The notes beneath the pieces are model-generated. The model worked only from the letters and a program-made list of their open reading frames with translations, ran no database searches and was not told the DNA's origin. This document shows positions 13,680 to 25,939 of a DNA stretch of 64,000 nucleotides, one piece after another. How positions within the stretch are numbered: the stretch's first letter is position 1; every line of letters begins with the position of its first letter. Origin of the DNA: Pterobdella sp. o SKG-2022. Lineage: Eukaryota; Annelida; Clitellata; Hirudinida; Piscicolidae. The translations under genes were made by a program, and so were the position numbers. The DNA lies in NCBI GenBank assembly GCA_964035795.1, contig OZ038325.1:8974783-9038782 (forward strand), in the 5' to 3' direction.

Positions 13680-15390
13680 AAACAGTTGGAAATGACATCC
13701 GAATATCTCCAAAACCGGTGGACGAAGTGGAAAGAGCGCTAGGAATCATGAAGAATGGCAAGGCCAGTGGTCCAACTGGAATTGTCAAGGAGCACCTAGC
13801 TGCTTCTCCACATGGTAAGCAAGTTATTTTGCAAATAGCAAATAAAATCCTCAATGGAATGGATATGCCTCATGACTGGAGGATGGGTACAATTGTTCCC
13901 ATTTATAAGAAGAAAGGTAGCGTTATGGACTGTGCGAGCTATTGAGGTGTAAAGCTTTTAGAGCATGGTATGAAAGTGGTGGAAAGGTTGCTGGAGAAGA
14001 GGTTAAGATGGTTAGTGAAAGTTGACCAAATGCAATTTGGTTTTATGCCTAGCAGAAGCACAGTGGACGCTATTTTTATTTTTAGGAGAATGCAGGAAAG
14101 CTACCTTGAGAAGAATAGGAAGCTTTTTATCTGTTTTGTTGATTTGGAGAAGGCTTTTGATCGGGTACCAAGAAAAGTGATTGAATGGGCGCTAAGAAAG
14201 AAGTTGGTCCCGGAAAGGTTGGTTCAGGCAGTAATGTCGATGTACAAAAGAGCAAAAACGCGGGTTAAGGTTGGAGATGGACATTCGGAAGAATTTGATG
14301 TAGGTGTAGGTGTCCATCAAGGATTGGTTCTCTGGCCGTTTTTGTTTTCAATAGTGCTAGACGTATTGTCGGAAGACGGAAGAAGAGGTGCTTTATATGA
14401 ACTGCTTTATGCATATGATTTGGTTTTGGTGGCTGAGACTATGGGAGAACTAGAAGCACAATTCATCCGTTGGAAGGCGGCCTTTGAAGGGAAAGGATTG
14501 AAGGTTAATCTGGGTAAGACAAAGGTCATGGAGAGTAGTGGTGATGGTGGGAATGTTGTCTTGGCTAAGATTGATCCATGTGGTGTGTGTGGTAAGAGGG
14601 CTAAGGTAAATTGTGTGAGGTGCATGACATGTAAGAAGTGGATTCATGCGAGATGTGCTAGGGTAAAGAGAGTTTCTCGTAGGATGAATGGAAATGTTGA
14701 ATGTAGGGTTTGTATGAATGGTGCAAACGTGGAATGTTAGAATGCTTCAAATAGTTTTTTGAGTGGGTTGAAGAGGGTAAATAGTTAGTGTTATTTAGGA
14801 GACAAGGTGGAGAAGGAAGTGAGCTAGCTGTTACACGAAGGATCGGGCTGGGCTGGAAGGCATTCAACAGTGTGTCTTCTATGTTATGTGGTAAAAGACA
14901 CACATGGAATATTAAAGGAAAAATTTATAGGACACGTGTGAAGCCTGTCATAACATATGGCTCGGAAACCTGGGTGGTAAGATCCGTTGAAAAGAGTATT
15001 TTGAGAAAAGCAGAAAAACGGATGCTTAGAATGATGTGTGATGTGCAGCTAGCTGATGGTGTGAGTACAAAGGAGTTGATGGTTAGATTGGGGTTGGATC
15101 GTTCGATCGTTGAAGTGGTGAGGCAAGGGAGTTTGAGATGGCTGGGTCATGTAGTAAAGAAAGAGGATGACGACTGTGTCAAACAGGCGTGGAGGTTTGA
15201 GGTTGAAGGTAGTAGAGGAAGGAGAAGGCCAAGGTTAACCTGAAAAGGGATGATGGAAAACCTTTGTCGTGACCTTGGATTAGTTCTTAAAGATGGCAAT
15301 GACAGGGTGAAATGGAGGGAGAGGGTTAGGTCATGGAAAGAAGTCAGTGACCCCTTGGAAAAGGTGCTGACTATAATAAAATGATGATGA
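13680..15390 (+). mobile_element. 5'-truncated, inactivated non-LTR retrotransposon (LINE)
   Basis: Reverse transcriptase blocks of a non-LTR element lie in order on the plus strand: KNGKASGPTGIVKE, WRMGTIVPIYKKKG, VDQMQFGFMPSRSTVDAIF, FICFVDLEKAFDRVPRKV, VGVHQGLVLWPFLFS and LLYAYDLVLVAE. A Cys/His zinc-finger-like segment (CGVCGKRAKVNCVRC, CRVC) and a C-terminal block with YGSETWVV and LRWLGHVVKKEDDD follow. The endonuclease part is missing. It is broken in several ways: a TGA in the CASY-stop-GVKLLEHGM region (about 13943), a stop after the zinc finger (about 14738), a frame change before 14788, and a TGA at about 15241. The catalytic F/YADD box reads YAYD. The 3' end runs into ATAATAAAATGATGATGATG, a short tail typical of such elements. 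I did not assign a clade. Confidence 0.9.
13970..14740 (+). pseudogene. Reverse transcriptase fragment of the LINE
   Basis: Longest open segment of the decayed element, 256 codons. It covers RT palm and fingers blocks from the QFGFMP motif through the mutated YAYD active site, then a zinc-finger-like tail of seven or eight Cys plus one His. It begins just after an in-frame stop and has no independent start, so it is a broken piece and not a gene. Confidence 0.85.
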
Positions 15391-16699
15391 TGATTAATTA
15401 CAGTAAAATGAGTTAGTTTTGTATCAAAGTTTTACAAATTATTTAATACAGTAAAATGACTGTAATTCTTTTGATTGTCTATTTTAGTACTGTTTCATTG
15501 TCCCATTGATGAATGTGTTACGTTTTGAACTATTATTACATCAGTTTTAAATACAAAAATTTTTATTGGTTGTAAAAATTGTTTACTTACAGTTTATTGG
15601 TCAAGAAGATTTCTTATTTTTAGAAAAATATTTAAAAAGATTTGATTTATTGAATGTAAAAAAAAGTTTGATAACTGGAAATATATAATATGAATGGATT
15701 TAATTATCTATTCGAACAACGTTGAACTGTGACAGTAAGATCGAAAAAAAATGTTTTAAAGAGTTTAAAGTTGATGTTGAGTGAGGCTTGGTAAAAAACG
15801 GTAAAAATTTAAAAAGATAAAGAAAAATAATTTTATGACCTCCAGCTTTGTGTTTTGCTGAAGATCATTTTTCCTTTTTTAGAGGAATTTTTTAGCACAT
15901 CATTTGGTTGGATGAACAATGATTTTTTCATATTTTTTCGTCCTCATTTTCAAACTCCATTCAATGCAGAGAAGTTAACAGGTAGAAAAATAATATTTCC
16001 TGATTATTTGTTACAGCTCTATATTTAGTAACACTTGTAAAAATAAAAAAAAAACAATAAAATTGATGCAAAAATAGAAAAAAATAAAAAGAACAACGAT
16101 CAAACTGATGTAAAAAAAATAAAATTGATGCAAAAATAGAAACAAGTAGGTCAGAGTTGCTTTATGCTATTTGCCTGATTATGCAACTTCATTTTGCAGT
16201 AAATGGCAATTTTTTTTCATTTTTTAAATTATTTTCAATTTTAAAATTCTTATATCTATAATTATAAGACTATGATTTTTGTTCTTAGGTTTTATTATTA
16301 TTATTTTGTCTGTCAAATGACTAAACCGACAGCATTGTCTTCTATTTTTAGAATTCAAACGAAAACAACAAAAGCAACAACCAATAATAAACGACTAACA
16401 ATCAACCAATCACAAGATATTTTTATCATAGTTGAATGGAAAACCATATGAAATTCACAATTTTCAATGCTTTAATGAGGGAAAAACAGCAAAAACATGA
16501 TAATGACGATGATGATAATAATAGCAATAATAATAATAATAGTTAATGAAACAATCTACAATGTATTTTAAACAATTAAAAAAAGCAAAAATAATTCCGT
16601 TTTATTCGTTCAAAGCCTCCATGATGAAATCAAAAATGGCTTCAAAGTCGGATCAATCTCCCACATCAAAAAAAAACTATTCATTATCCAAGATGGCGG
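15391..16699. other. Intergenic AT-rich DNA
   Basis: No gene is recognised. There is a local imperfect repeat of AAAATTGATGCAAAAATAGA at about 16059-16140, and (GATGATAATAATA)-type simple sequence at about 16498-16545. The RAB3GAP1 3' untranslated region should occupy the right end. Confidence 0.55.
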
Positions 16700-18195
16700 T
16701 CAAAAAAATATGACGTCATCGGTGAATGCTCCAGCCAGTCGGTATTCGTCGAAGGAGTAGAAGCAATACATCCTAGTAAGTGGTGAGGTTGTGATTAGTA
16801 AGTGAGGCAAAAGTCTAAAAAATAATAGAAATATTGATTGGAATTTGAATTTTTATTATTAATATTGTTGTTAATAGGATTCTTATAGCGTATAATTTAC
16901 AATACAATTTGCTTCAAAAGCGCTCAAAGTTCACCATACACATCACCTACCTTTGTGGACACATTCTGGACCAAGGAGCTGGTCTGTTACATAATGCTCT
17001 CAAAACATACTCTTTACCTTTTGGATGAAGTAACCGTGGTATCCGGAATTTTGAAGTTTTCTTTGATTGGTGGATATTTTGTAGATGAGATTGTAAAGTA
17101 GTGCAATGAGATGAATATTTATTCAAACACAAACATCTGCTTATGAGAATATGAAACATTTGGAATACCACCCGCACACAATTGGCAGCCATCAAAATAG
17201 AAGCATCAAATGAGACATACCACTAAGCGTCCTGCCAAAGCTAGAATTCGGTTAAACTTTTTCTTCTTTTCTGAGGGGGTGTCTTTGACTCGCTGTTTTT
17301 GGGAATAAAAAACTGTAAATATTTATTTTTCATTTTATCGAAATAGTTTAGCAATTATCACTTCGAAACAATATCATTTGTGAATCAACGAATGCTATCA
17401 TACACAACAACGATGCTAAATAACTATGACGTTATCAAGAGCCATCTCCATGACCAACATTCAAACACACTAACCATCATTTTAGCATACAGAAACACAG
17501 AGTAAATGATCTTCTTAAGCAAAAACACATGATGATCTGGAAAAGAAGCCGATAAGTTTACTTCCGGAAAATTGAGAACCGAAGACACAAAAGAAAGTAG
17601 TTCCGATCTAGGGAGGCTTCGGCTTGCAGCAGGAATGACTAGAAGTTTGGTGAGAAGGGACCTGGCTTTGACCACTCCTAACTCTATGTGGATCAGTAGT
17701 TGCACCGCTTTCTGCCAGATGATGGTGGTGCTTATGATCGAAATGAGACTTCATTCATCAATACTACTTCTAATGCAACAATAACAACAATTACTACTAC
17801 TACTACTACCCCCACCACCATAACTCCCAACCTCACCTCGAGGCAAATGATAGCTTGCCCAGGGATACAGCTTGCAGCACAGCTAGCATAGTCCACACAC
17901 CTGCTTGCTTCAACTAATCGCAGCTTCAGCTTTTTTATTGACGCCTCTATAAACGGCAGTTGGCACTCTTCTGCGTTGGTGATGATGATAATACTGGTAA
18001 GAATACGAATAGAAGTGGTGACAATTATAATAACAATAAAAATAATGAAAAAGTGATGTAATAATAATAATAATATAAATAATAATAATAACAACCGCAT
18101 CTGGACAGTTGCAGCACAGCATGAGTCATCAGCAGTGGCATAATGTTGAAGGAGACCTGGTGAGCTTTCAATGAGGCTAGCCAGTGTAACACCTG

Positions 18196-18252
<57 letters not shown>

Positions 18253-21200
18253 TAACTAAATCATTTGAATAACAAGCTATTTGTTTGAAAAATTGGAAAA
18301 TAATTACAATAAAAAATACTAAAAACATAAATATAAATAAATATGTATTCAAAACCTTCTCAGCCTCTTTAGTATCATCAAAAAGCCTACGTTGCCAAGC
18401 AACTGGAATAGACCTGGCATTCTGCCAAGTTTCCACCCACATGTTGTCTTCCAATCGCATGCGCTGACTCAGTTCTCCCTGGCAATGATGATGATGATGT
18501 AATACAAGCAAAATCACAGATGTTTTCATTGAAATGACAAGTCCAACACGCACAGACTTCACAAAAATCTTTATAACCACTCACACCCCATCACCATCAT
18601 CTATACTTCCCATAAATCTATCATCACCCACCGCACCACGGCGCTAAGCTCCCCCAACATACCCATCTATCTGAAGTCAGTTTGAAATCTCTGGGCGAGT
18701 ACCAGCGAACAAAGTCTTCGAGACAGCACCCTGGGTTAGCGGCCTTGAATGCCTCCATGTCAGACAAGAGGCAAGCGCTCTGCATCCTCGCTCTCAGCTT
18801 CGTGCTTTCTTGGGAAGTTCCCAGACTGTTGTATGGTAGAGAAGGGTGGTGTAGGCATAAAAACCGTGGTGATTATGATGTGATGGAGAAGGTTGATTAA
18901 AAAAAAATATTGAGATTCATTCTATGATCTTGCTCATGTACGCCAGAAAAAAACAAGAACACTCACACCCCACCTTGAAAGCACATCCACGTGTTCCTCG
19001 AGCAGATCCTCAGTCATGGGGGCGGGCTCTTGCGTGATTGGCACGTATAAATAGCGTTCGGGGAAGTTTAGGAGTTTTACATCAGCATCCAATAGGCGTA
19101 GACGTCCTTCAGGTTCAGCTTTTTCGTCACTGTGATTGGTCGGTTTAACTATGGAATATTGATGTATTGTGGACTTATTTATAAAAAAGATGACAATTTT
19201 CTCACACGTCAAGTGATTTATTCATAAACTGATTACGTCATTTGATAAATTAAATAAATTTTAAAAGTGCTATAAATAGACCTGCCATCATCTTTATCAC
19301 GTGAGTCGAAAAACTCGTCTTCACTTGAAGATTCTCCATTGGTTTTGGAGTCAGTGGGAGGAGCTAAACGTCAATCATGGACATTTATAGATATCATTAT
19401 ATCCTGAAAAGCTGATAATAACAAAAAAAATTACTTTGCTCTCTCTTTTTCTTCCGTTCTATGCAGCAATTGAGCATCTAAAAAAAAATTGAAAAATAAT
19501 AAATAAAATATAAATGCTAATAATAATAACCTGTAGTTTCTGATGCAATAGGCAAGACCCCATGTTTGGCGGCCCATCTGCCAATCTAAAATAATAACAA
19601 CAATAATAATAATAATAATGAAAAAAAATAATAGTACTATTAACAAAAATAAAAGCAATAATAAAAGTATTAATAGTGATGATGGCATTTTCGATAAAAT
19701 ATCAACAGAAAAAAAGGAAAAGGAATAATAAAAATAATATTATTTTTATTATGCACCCTGGTATCTTAATGCCATTCTCCCACCGGAATCTCATCTCCAG
19801 CACAAAATCCTTCCATAGCTGCATCATCGTCTTGACAACAATAAAATAATAATAATAATAATAACTAGAAAATCACAATAATAATAATAATCTTGAGATG
19901 TCCACCTTATACCCGCCCTCTTGACGATATAAATAGCAAAGAGCCACGGCCAACTTGTATGTTAAGCTGCCTATTTCCGCTGCTTTGAGTTGCTGTTTTG
20001 TTTAATTAAAATATCAATACTAATAATAATAAAAAACAAGAATAATAATAACAAGGATAATAATAATAATAATAAAAAACAAGAATAATAATAACGATGC
20101 TAATAAAATAAATAATAATATTGCACATTTAAAAAGCGACTAAACTGAGGCTTCTACCCATGTGACACGTCCAAACCTCCCTTTCCCCCCCCTTAGAGCA
20201 CGCACCCCTTCCTCTCCCCTCCCCCACGTTGAAACTCACATCGAACTCAAACTGTATGTAGGAAGGCGGGTCTTCCGTTGAGTGGCACCACCCCTGTATC
20301 GGTTCACTGTTTTCGCTGAAGAGGTGCATCAGAATGACGTTGAAGAGCGCTTCAGGCACGTTACTTTGAGAAGCGTTCATTTGTGTGGAAGTTGCTTTTT
20401 TGATCACATTGTCTTGAGGAAGTGGTATTAATAATAAAAATAATAATAATAATAACAATAATAATAAAAATAATAATAATAACAACAATAATAATAATAT
20501 AAAAATAAATGAATCGTTTCAAGAAGTCACCAATGGTAGGAACATAAGGTTTAGTAAGTCTGTCTAATGCTGCTGATGCCTTCACAGTGTCTGTGTGTGT
20601 TTTTCTATCTATCTATCTACCTATCTATCTATCTATCTATCTAGCTATCTATCTATCTATCCATCTATCTATCTATCTATTCAGATGACAAACCTCCCTG
20701 TTGTGGGTTGTCGATGGATGTGAAAGGAAGGTATGTTTCCTTGCATAAGTTCAGCGCCGACTTCAAATATGAACCTTATAAAAAAATAACAAGAATAACA
20801 ATAATAATATAAATTATATAAATAATAACAATAACAAAACAATAATAATATCAAAATGACAATAATAAGAAAAAAATGATATTTATAATAATAATAGAAA
20901 TAAAAATAGCTACCAATAATAGTTTCCGTATCATCGATACTGTGTACATTCACTGACCAATCATAGTCCTGGAAAGGATCTAACACACTGCGTATAAAAT
21001 AGCATTACGTTTTCGATTGATGGCGGTGAGATGTTGTTGTTGAGGTGATGATGATGACTTGATAATTAATAAAAATAAAGTCAAATATTAAATATATGAG
21101 TTTTATCAATAATATTGTTGTCATTGATAATAATATTTTCATTATTATGTTTACGTGTCTGAAGCTAGAGCATAAATTTCTTTTTCTGACAAACTGTCGT

Positions 21201-24198
21201 TCAAGTTGTCTAGCATAAAAGTACTGTGGTGGTTGAATTGGGAGAAGATGGAGTAGATGGATTGATGGTGGTGGGTGGAGGAGGAAGGAAGTGGTGGTGG
21301 TGAGTGGAGGAGGAAGGAAGTGGTGGTGGTGGGTGGAGGAGGAAGAAAGTGGTGGGTGAAGGAGAAATGAAGTGGTGGTGGTGGGTGGAGGAGGAATAAA
21401 GTGGTGGTGGTGGGTGGAAGAGGCATGGATTGGTGGTGGTGGATGGAGGAGGAATGGATTGGTGGTGGTGGATGGAGGAGGAATGGATTGGTGGTGGTGG
21501 ATGGAGGGATGGATGTGAATGTTGAATGAATGGATAAAAAAACTATCAATAATAATATTATTATTATTTATGTTCACGTGTCTGACTCCAGATCGTCAAT
21601 CATCTCTTCCGGTAAGCCGCTCCACGTGTTTTGTAACATGAACACTCTGTGGTGGTGAGGATGATGGTGGATGGTGACGGATAGGAGTAGAAGAAAATGG
21701 ATGGATGGATGAATAAATGTGAATGGTGTTGGATGGATGGATGAATTTGAATGGTGAACCAAGGATTAATGAGTGGATGTGAACAGAAGATGAGGGATGG
21801 ACAGATGCAGGTATAAACGTAAATGAAAAATTAATCGATAAATAGTGGATGTAAAGCAAATAGAAGTAGCAGAGTGAATGAGAAAGAAAAATAGATAGAT
21901 CAGCTAATGAGTGGAGAAATACTATAAAAAACCAAAAAGCCCTGAAGATCAAACCTTATAGGGTCTGCAAGAGAGCCTACAGGAAGTTCACAATAAGTCC
22001 CCTTACAGTTGGCCAGATCATCTGAATGTTCAATTACTTCATGAATATACAAGTAGACGAGTGTATGAATAGATAATTAGGGAAAGTTATATATATTGTG
22101 TGCTCATATTATTTAAAAAACGTATGCATAGCTAATGAGCTAGAAAATGATTATTAACAGAAAAAATGTATGAATCATACACGGGAACATGGACCAATCA
22201 TGAATGGAGTATGTGAAGTGGCCATCAATGCTACATCGGATTTCTTTGGGACACGCCTTCATTGATATGCAAATGAATATTACTTGAACATGGACAAAAT
22301 TATTCATATCCACAAATGAGATCACCGACATGAAAGCAAAGACCCCCACCCAAAGATGCGCATATCTCCAAACACAATACGTTTTGGGTATTCTAACGCA
22401 ACCACTAATAAAAACACACGACAACAATCTTAATATCCCCTTCTGCCATCCCTCTCACAACACAAAAACTTGCCTCCAACATCCCTACCCTTCCCTTTTC
22501 CCACCCCAACAATCCACCCTCCCCCTCACAATTTTCTCTTTGAAAATGTCCAGAAAGGTCCTCAAGCCCTGATCAAACTGAGGTTTTTTGAACTGCACCA
22601 TTTCAAACGAGGTCCGAAACCCAGGTACGTCTAAAGCTGAAGTTATTGGATGTGATGGTGTAATTATAATAAAAATAATAATATTTTTGATTTTTATCAC
22701 AAAATGAGAAAGATTTTAAATACATATATTTTTTTCAAAAAACTAAAATTTTCTAAAAATTCAACTTTTTCTTAATTCATTAGTATATTATTTTTAAAAT
22801 TCACTTCTATTTATATTACTATGGAAACATAGATGAAGGGTTTCAATAGAAATTAAAGATATTGCTAGATTAATGTAGTTATCCTAATAAAGGATACATG
22901 AGATGTCTCTAAATAATAATAATAATAATAAGAAGAATAATAATGATAATAATAATAATAGTTTAAGTATACAATATACTGAAAACTGACTGCCATAGAA
23001 AAGTTTCCTCCACTTCATTCCAGCTTGTATGAATATGGGCATATGACTGTGCATGAAAATCATCATGGACGTGTGAAAAAACGCACTCACATCCATCATA
23101 CTAATCAGCTCACACACAACTACACGTCAATCAATCTTCCAACCTAATCATCTACCCACCTTCTAACCCAACCATCCACCCACCTACCAACCCAACCATC
23201 CACCCACCTAGTAAGTTAACCATCCACCCATCTAGTAAGTCACATACATAAATGCCCCTAGCCCATTATTACCCACCACTTGGTGTTGAAAGTGGCCATA
23301 GTGGCAGATGACAGAAGCATATTAAGTCTACTTTCACTGTTGACATCCTCTTCTCTGGTCACAGTCGATATCACCACCAGCTCTCTCAAGCCGAACCATC
23401 TTATGTGAGTGGTGTTACAAACATAATAATAATAATATTAAAAATAATTAAAGCCTTCCAAAGATGGCGCAGGAATAACAATAACAGTAATAAAATAGAA
23501 ATTTAAATAATACAAACAATAAAATAACAATGTAAATAATAAAAATAGTAACAAAAACAATAAAAAAATTAATTACAACAACACCACCTATGTAAGCAAT
23601 GTGCCCTGCATGGAAAAAGATCTTCATTGTTGAGCAGTTCCTTCCATACTGTGGGCACTAGAATAATAAAAACAAGAATAATAATGACATATTGATGATA
23701 ACAATTATAGAGAAATAATAAAAGATAAAATAATTGTTGATAATAATGAAATAATACTAATACTGATGAGAAAAAATTAAATAATTGATTTAAAACCAAT
23801 ATTAACTTTTATCCTGGCTAGCATCACAATCCTCCTCCTCCTCCTCCTCCTCTTCTTCTTTTTTTTCCTCCTCATTTTTTTTATCTGCTTTTGTGCTGTT
23901 GTCACTGCTGTTAGTATCTGTGTTATTGTTTTTTATGATTTTTCTTGTTGTTTGGCTGTTTATATCTTTTGGTTATTTATAATCTTTTATTGTTTTGGGT
24001 GGTTGAGCCAAAATAAGACACTTAAAACAACCAATGGGAAAAACACAGTCAACAAATGACAAGCCAAAACCTGATGGTTTGTGAGACATAAGTTTATGTA
24101 GTGACATTGTAAACTCATAATCTGCATATTTTATTGGGACACTGCTCTCGTACCAGAACTCTGTTCCTTGAGATTTCTGTGTAGGTGTGTTTGAATAG

Positions 24199-24229
<31 letters not shown>

Positions 24230-24651
24230 TGTGTGTTGAATTGAGTTTTTGAAACTAATAGTTAGTGAAGTGTTAGAAAAACAAAATAATGATAACTCTC
24301 AGATAAATTTGAGTAACATACTTAATATGTATACTAAAGCCAAACTTTTCCAAAGTGAGGTTTGATGTGATGTGTGTGTTGAGGTGGGCGGGAAAGCGGT
24401 TTGGAGGCAATTTTCCAGTCCTGTAACACTGCCTCTATACTCGCTACAAAACTTTTAGTGTTTAGTTGATTTTAAAAAAAGATTTACATATTGTTCATGA
24501 TCACCTAGCATATTTTTATACATTTATATAGATTGATAATGCAGTGCTGATTGACAATTTAGATTGATTTAAATGAACAAAAGAGAAAAAATTACATTTC
24601 CCATTCTGAAGATGTCGTGTAATCAGTGATTTCAAAAACTTCACCCTCCTA
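16700..24651 (-). CDS. RAB3GAP1: Rab3 GTPase-activating protein catalytic subunit
   Basis: RAB3GAP1 forms a complex with RAB3GAP2. It stimulates GTP hydrolysis by Rab3 and serves as a Rab18 exchange factor at the ER. About 28 minus-strand exons are recognisable by translation, in the order of the human protein. Examples: EVFEITDYTTSSEWE near 24651; VLQDWKIAS near 24440; FPCRAHCLHR near 23600; RWFGLRELVVI near 23400; GMKWRKLFYG near 23020; FRTSFEMVQF near 22600; HFTYSIHDW near 22200; two alternative 69-nt exons (21646-21578 and 21223-21155); QDYDWSVNV near 20960; SLTYKLAVALCYLY near 19950; LWKDFVLEMRFRWENG near 19800; CLLHQKLQ near 19540; VPITQEPAPMTEDLLEEH near 19020; RMQSACLLSDMEAFKAANPG near 18760; EDFVRWYSPRDF near 18690; EDNMWVETWQ and RRLFDDTKEAEK near 18400; and terminal YRLAGAFTDDVIFF with the stop at 16702-16700. 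The initiator ATG exon, upstream of 24651, was not found. Most introns are (AAT)n-rich. Borders are approximate. Confidence 0.93.
20605..20682 (+). repeat. (CTAT)n microsatellite
   Basis: About 19 CTAT units with a few single-base changes (CTAC, CTAG, CCAT), in a RAB3GAP1 intron. Confidence 0.95.
21155..21223 (-). CDS. RAB3GAP1: RAB3GAP1 duplicated exon, copy B
   Basis: Minus-strand 69-nt exon with a CACAG acceptor and a GACAC|GTAAAC donor. It reads TFMLDNLNDSLSEKEI then YALASDT. Compared with copy A it shares F-M-L, N, L, E, I, L and the final SDT, about 11 of 23 residues. It joins in frame both to the preceding DPI exon and to the following LDPFQDYDWS exon. Confidence 0.8.
21240..21515. 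repeat. GGTGG/GGAGGA-rich minisatellite between the duplicated RAB3GAP1 exons
   Basis: About nine imperfect units of roughly 30 bp, built from TGGTGGTGGTGGGTGGAGGA plus AGGAATGGA-like ends, fill most of the intron between the two copies. Confidence 0.9.
21578..21646 (-). CDS. RAB3GAP1: RAB3GAP1 duplicated exon, copy A
   Basis: Minus-strand 69-nt exon with an ACAG acceptor and a GACAC|GTGAAC donor. It reads VFMLQNTWSGLPEEMI then DDLESDT. It is homologous to the human segment around ELHLATTWPHLTEGI, and it keeps that Trp. Both ends have the same phase as copy B. Confidence 0.85.
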
Positions 24652-25939
24652 AAAATTTATTTTTGAGTTTTTTTTAAGAATACTTAATTTAACTACTGTT
24701 TGTTGATTGACTAAACATATTTTAGACTGAAACCACTATGAAAATTTATGAAAAAAATTCAAGTTATATATATTTCATTTATAAAACATCAAAAAATTTT
24801 TAACCCCTTCTTGTGTAATCATTTCAAAATTCGTATTAAATTGAAAAAGATCGAAGTAAGCGAGCAAGTAAGATACATTTTTTTCTGTTCTAAGTACTCT
24901 TTAAAATTTTGTATAAAATTACTTTTTAAAAATTGAAAAAAAAACATTCAAAACTATAAAAAAATTTTATTTTGAAAATTAACATTACAAAAATAAAGTG
25001 ACCCTAGCTTCGAAACCTTTACATCATCCACAATTAACTATGCCGTGTACGGTTCTATCAGAGATGAGTTTAAATTATTGAACAAAAACCATTAATTTTA
25101 TTACGAATTAATTAATTTCGATAAAAATCTCAAAATATAAAATAAATAAGTGGAAATTAACTAAAAATAAACATATATACTTAAAAAGAGAAAAAACTTT
25201 AGAATGCTAAAATTTCGAAAATTAATCTACTTTGAACTTATTTAAAACAAACACAGCAAAGTACTCATATCATACAAATTTTATGTTAATCTAGACTCAC
25301 CGGTTTGGCGAATAAACCACTTTTATTAAAGAATTAAATATAAATTTTTTGCTTAAGAATATATTAATGCGAGTTTTCGAAAAATTCAGTTGAATTCAAA
25401 AACTGCTTTATATGTATATAAATTTGAAAATAATAAAAATATATGAACAATATGTATAACAAGATAAACCAATAATTTCATCTTTATAATCTCTAGTATC
25501 CAGACATTTAAACAACTCAAAATAAATGCCAAAGACTCAAAAAATGTTGAGAAATAGTACAATAATCTTGTTTTTATCTTCACTCAAGCTGGGATGAGAC
25601 GTTAAATGGGAAACAATAGTTGATAACCAGGTGAATAAGACGACCGTTAGGCCCCCCCTGACTGGGATTGCTATTGTGAATGTTTTAAATTGCGCTTCTC
25701 CACGTGGAGCCATACATGTTGATATTAATCCAACAGGAATAACACGTCATCAGAATGAAATGAAGTAACAGCAGGAATTGATAAAAAATCAATGAAACCA
25801 AAACATACAACTCTCAATTAACAATACAACCAACACACAACAAATACATAAGCATGCAATCAACACAAAACTACAACTATCAATCACCATAGATATAACC
25901 TAAAAGTAAATTTAAATAAAAAAATATATAGATATACAA
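24652..25939. other. AT-rich region between RAB3GAP1 and PXMP4
   Basis: This should contain the RAB3GAP1 promoter and first exon and the PXMP4 3' untranslated region. Neither initiator exon nor a clear start was identified. A minus-strand GCCAAACCG|GTGAGT at about 25306-25315 looks like a good donor and may end a non-coding first exon. A 58-codon minus-strand reading frame at 25713-25537 is described in the findings. Confidence 0.45.

Noticed and set aside
17732..18580. 282-codon minus-strand frame
   Set aside because: Real RAB3GAP1 exons joined by stop-free (AAT)n introns; the Leu/Ile-rich middle is intron, with GT-AG sites on each side.
21005..21577. 190- and 132-codon Pro/His/Ser-rich minus-strand frames
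   Set aside because: They read through the G/T-rich minisatellite between the duplicated RAB3GAP1 exons; only 23 codons at one end (TFMLDNL...) are exonic.
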